Shown in pieces: positions 15,661-15,909 of a stretch of 15,909 nt of DNA (position 1 is the first letter of the stretch; the number at the start of each line of letters is the position of its first letter). The notes beneath the pieces were generated by a model, which saw nothing but the letters and a program-made list of their open reading frames with translations, was not told the origin of the DNA and did not search any database. The position numbers and the translations under genes are program-made. Source of the stretch: Willaertia magna (taxonomy: Eukaryota > Heterolobosea > Eutetramitea > Acrasida > Naegleriidae); the NCBI GenBank assembly GCA_902984215.1, contig CADWAF010002542.1, forward strand, positions 1 through 15,909, in the 5' to 3' direction.

Positions 15661-15909
15661 ATTAATAAATAAAAAAATAATAAAATACAAAAAAGTTTTT
15701 CATTATTTTAATTATTTTAATAAAAAATTAATTTTTTTATAATAAATAATAAATTTATTATTATTTTTTAAAATTTTTAAAAAGTTTATTAGAAATTATA
15801 TTTTTAATAAAAATTAATAATATATTTCTTTTTTTATTTTTAATTGTAATATTATATTTAATTTTTTTAAAATTATTTTCTTTAAATTTTTTTAAAATAT
15901 ATTTTTAAT
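15661..15909. other. Extreme AT-rich tract at the window end
   Basis: By my count only about 8 of 249 bases are G or C. It is made of interleaved A-runs, T-runs and TAA/TTA words with no clean tandem unit. It is far more AT-rich than the other spacers in the window. It could be a long intergenic spacer, a matrix-attachment or replication region, or sequence near a scaffold end. Confidence 0.7.

Overview
The window reads as nuclear DNA of an AT-rich, compact-genome unicellular eukaryote. The proteins are eukaryotic: a BTB-BACK-WD40 protein, a REX1-type RNA exonuclease, a REV7 HORMA protein, and a mitochondrion-targeted beta carbonic anhydrase. Coding regions contain Asn, Gln and Ser/Thr runs, ATG codons are often preceded by A-rich leaders, and nearly all stops are TAA. 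Most genes are single exons separated by about 80-375 bp, and one probable short GTAAGT...AG intron is visible. The standard genetic code fits every large frame. Few introns, tight spacing and BTB-WD40 proteins lean towards a free-living amoeba such as a heterolobosean (Naegleria/Willaertia type). A dictyostelid-like amoeba cannot be excluded. The organism call is inference.

Layout. 71-1213 (-): beta carbonic anhydrase with a presequence and a Cys/His-rich segment. 1514-3892 (-): BTB-BACK-WD40 protein, a likely CUL3 adaptor. 3987-4775 (-): unrecognised 262-residue protein. 5151-6014 (-): YccF-domain membrane protein. 6108-8492 (-): REX1/REXO-like DEDDh exonuclease, divergent across 94 bp from 8587-9174 (+), a REV7/MAD2L2 HORMA protein. 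9252-12047 (-): HAM1-like protein with a large Gln/Gly/Ser-rich insert, convergent with REV7. 12298-13395 (+): a DUF4209/ERMARD-like (HEPN) gene or gene remnant with a 48-nt intron. Its conserved R-x4-H motif straddles the first available ATG, so its true 5' end is unresolved. 13692-15467 (+): membrane-anchored alpha-carbonic-anhydrase-like protein on a repetitive, sequon-rich stalk. 15468-15909: non-coding, ending in about 250 bp of extreme AT content.

No operon or mobile element is evident. The neighbours look like ordinary housekeeping and cell-surface genes rather than one pathway. The most unusual points are four. The alpha-CA-like protein has Gln at two of the three zinc-ligand positions, so it is probably a non-catalytic carbonic-anhydrase-related surface protein. 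The ERMARD/HEPN-like locus lacks an obvious 5' end. The beta-CA has a possible metal-binding segment. YccF and HAM1-like domains appear in a protist.
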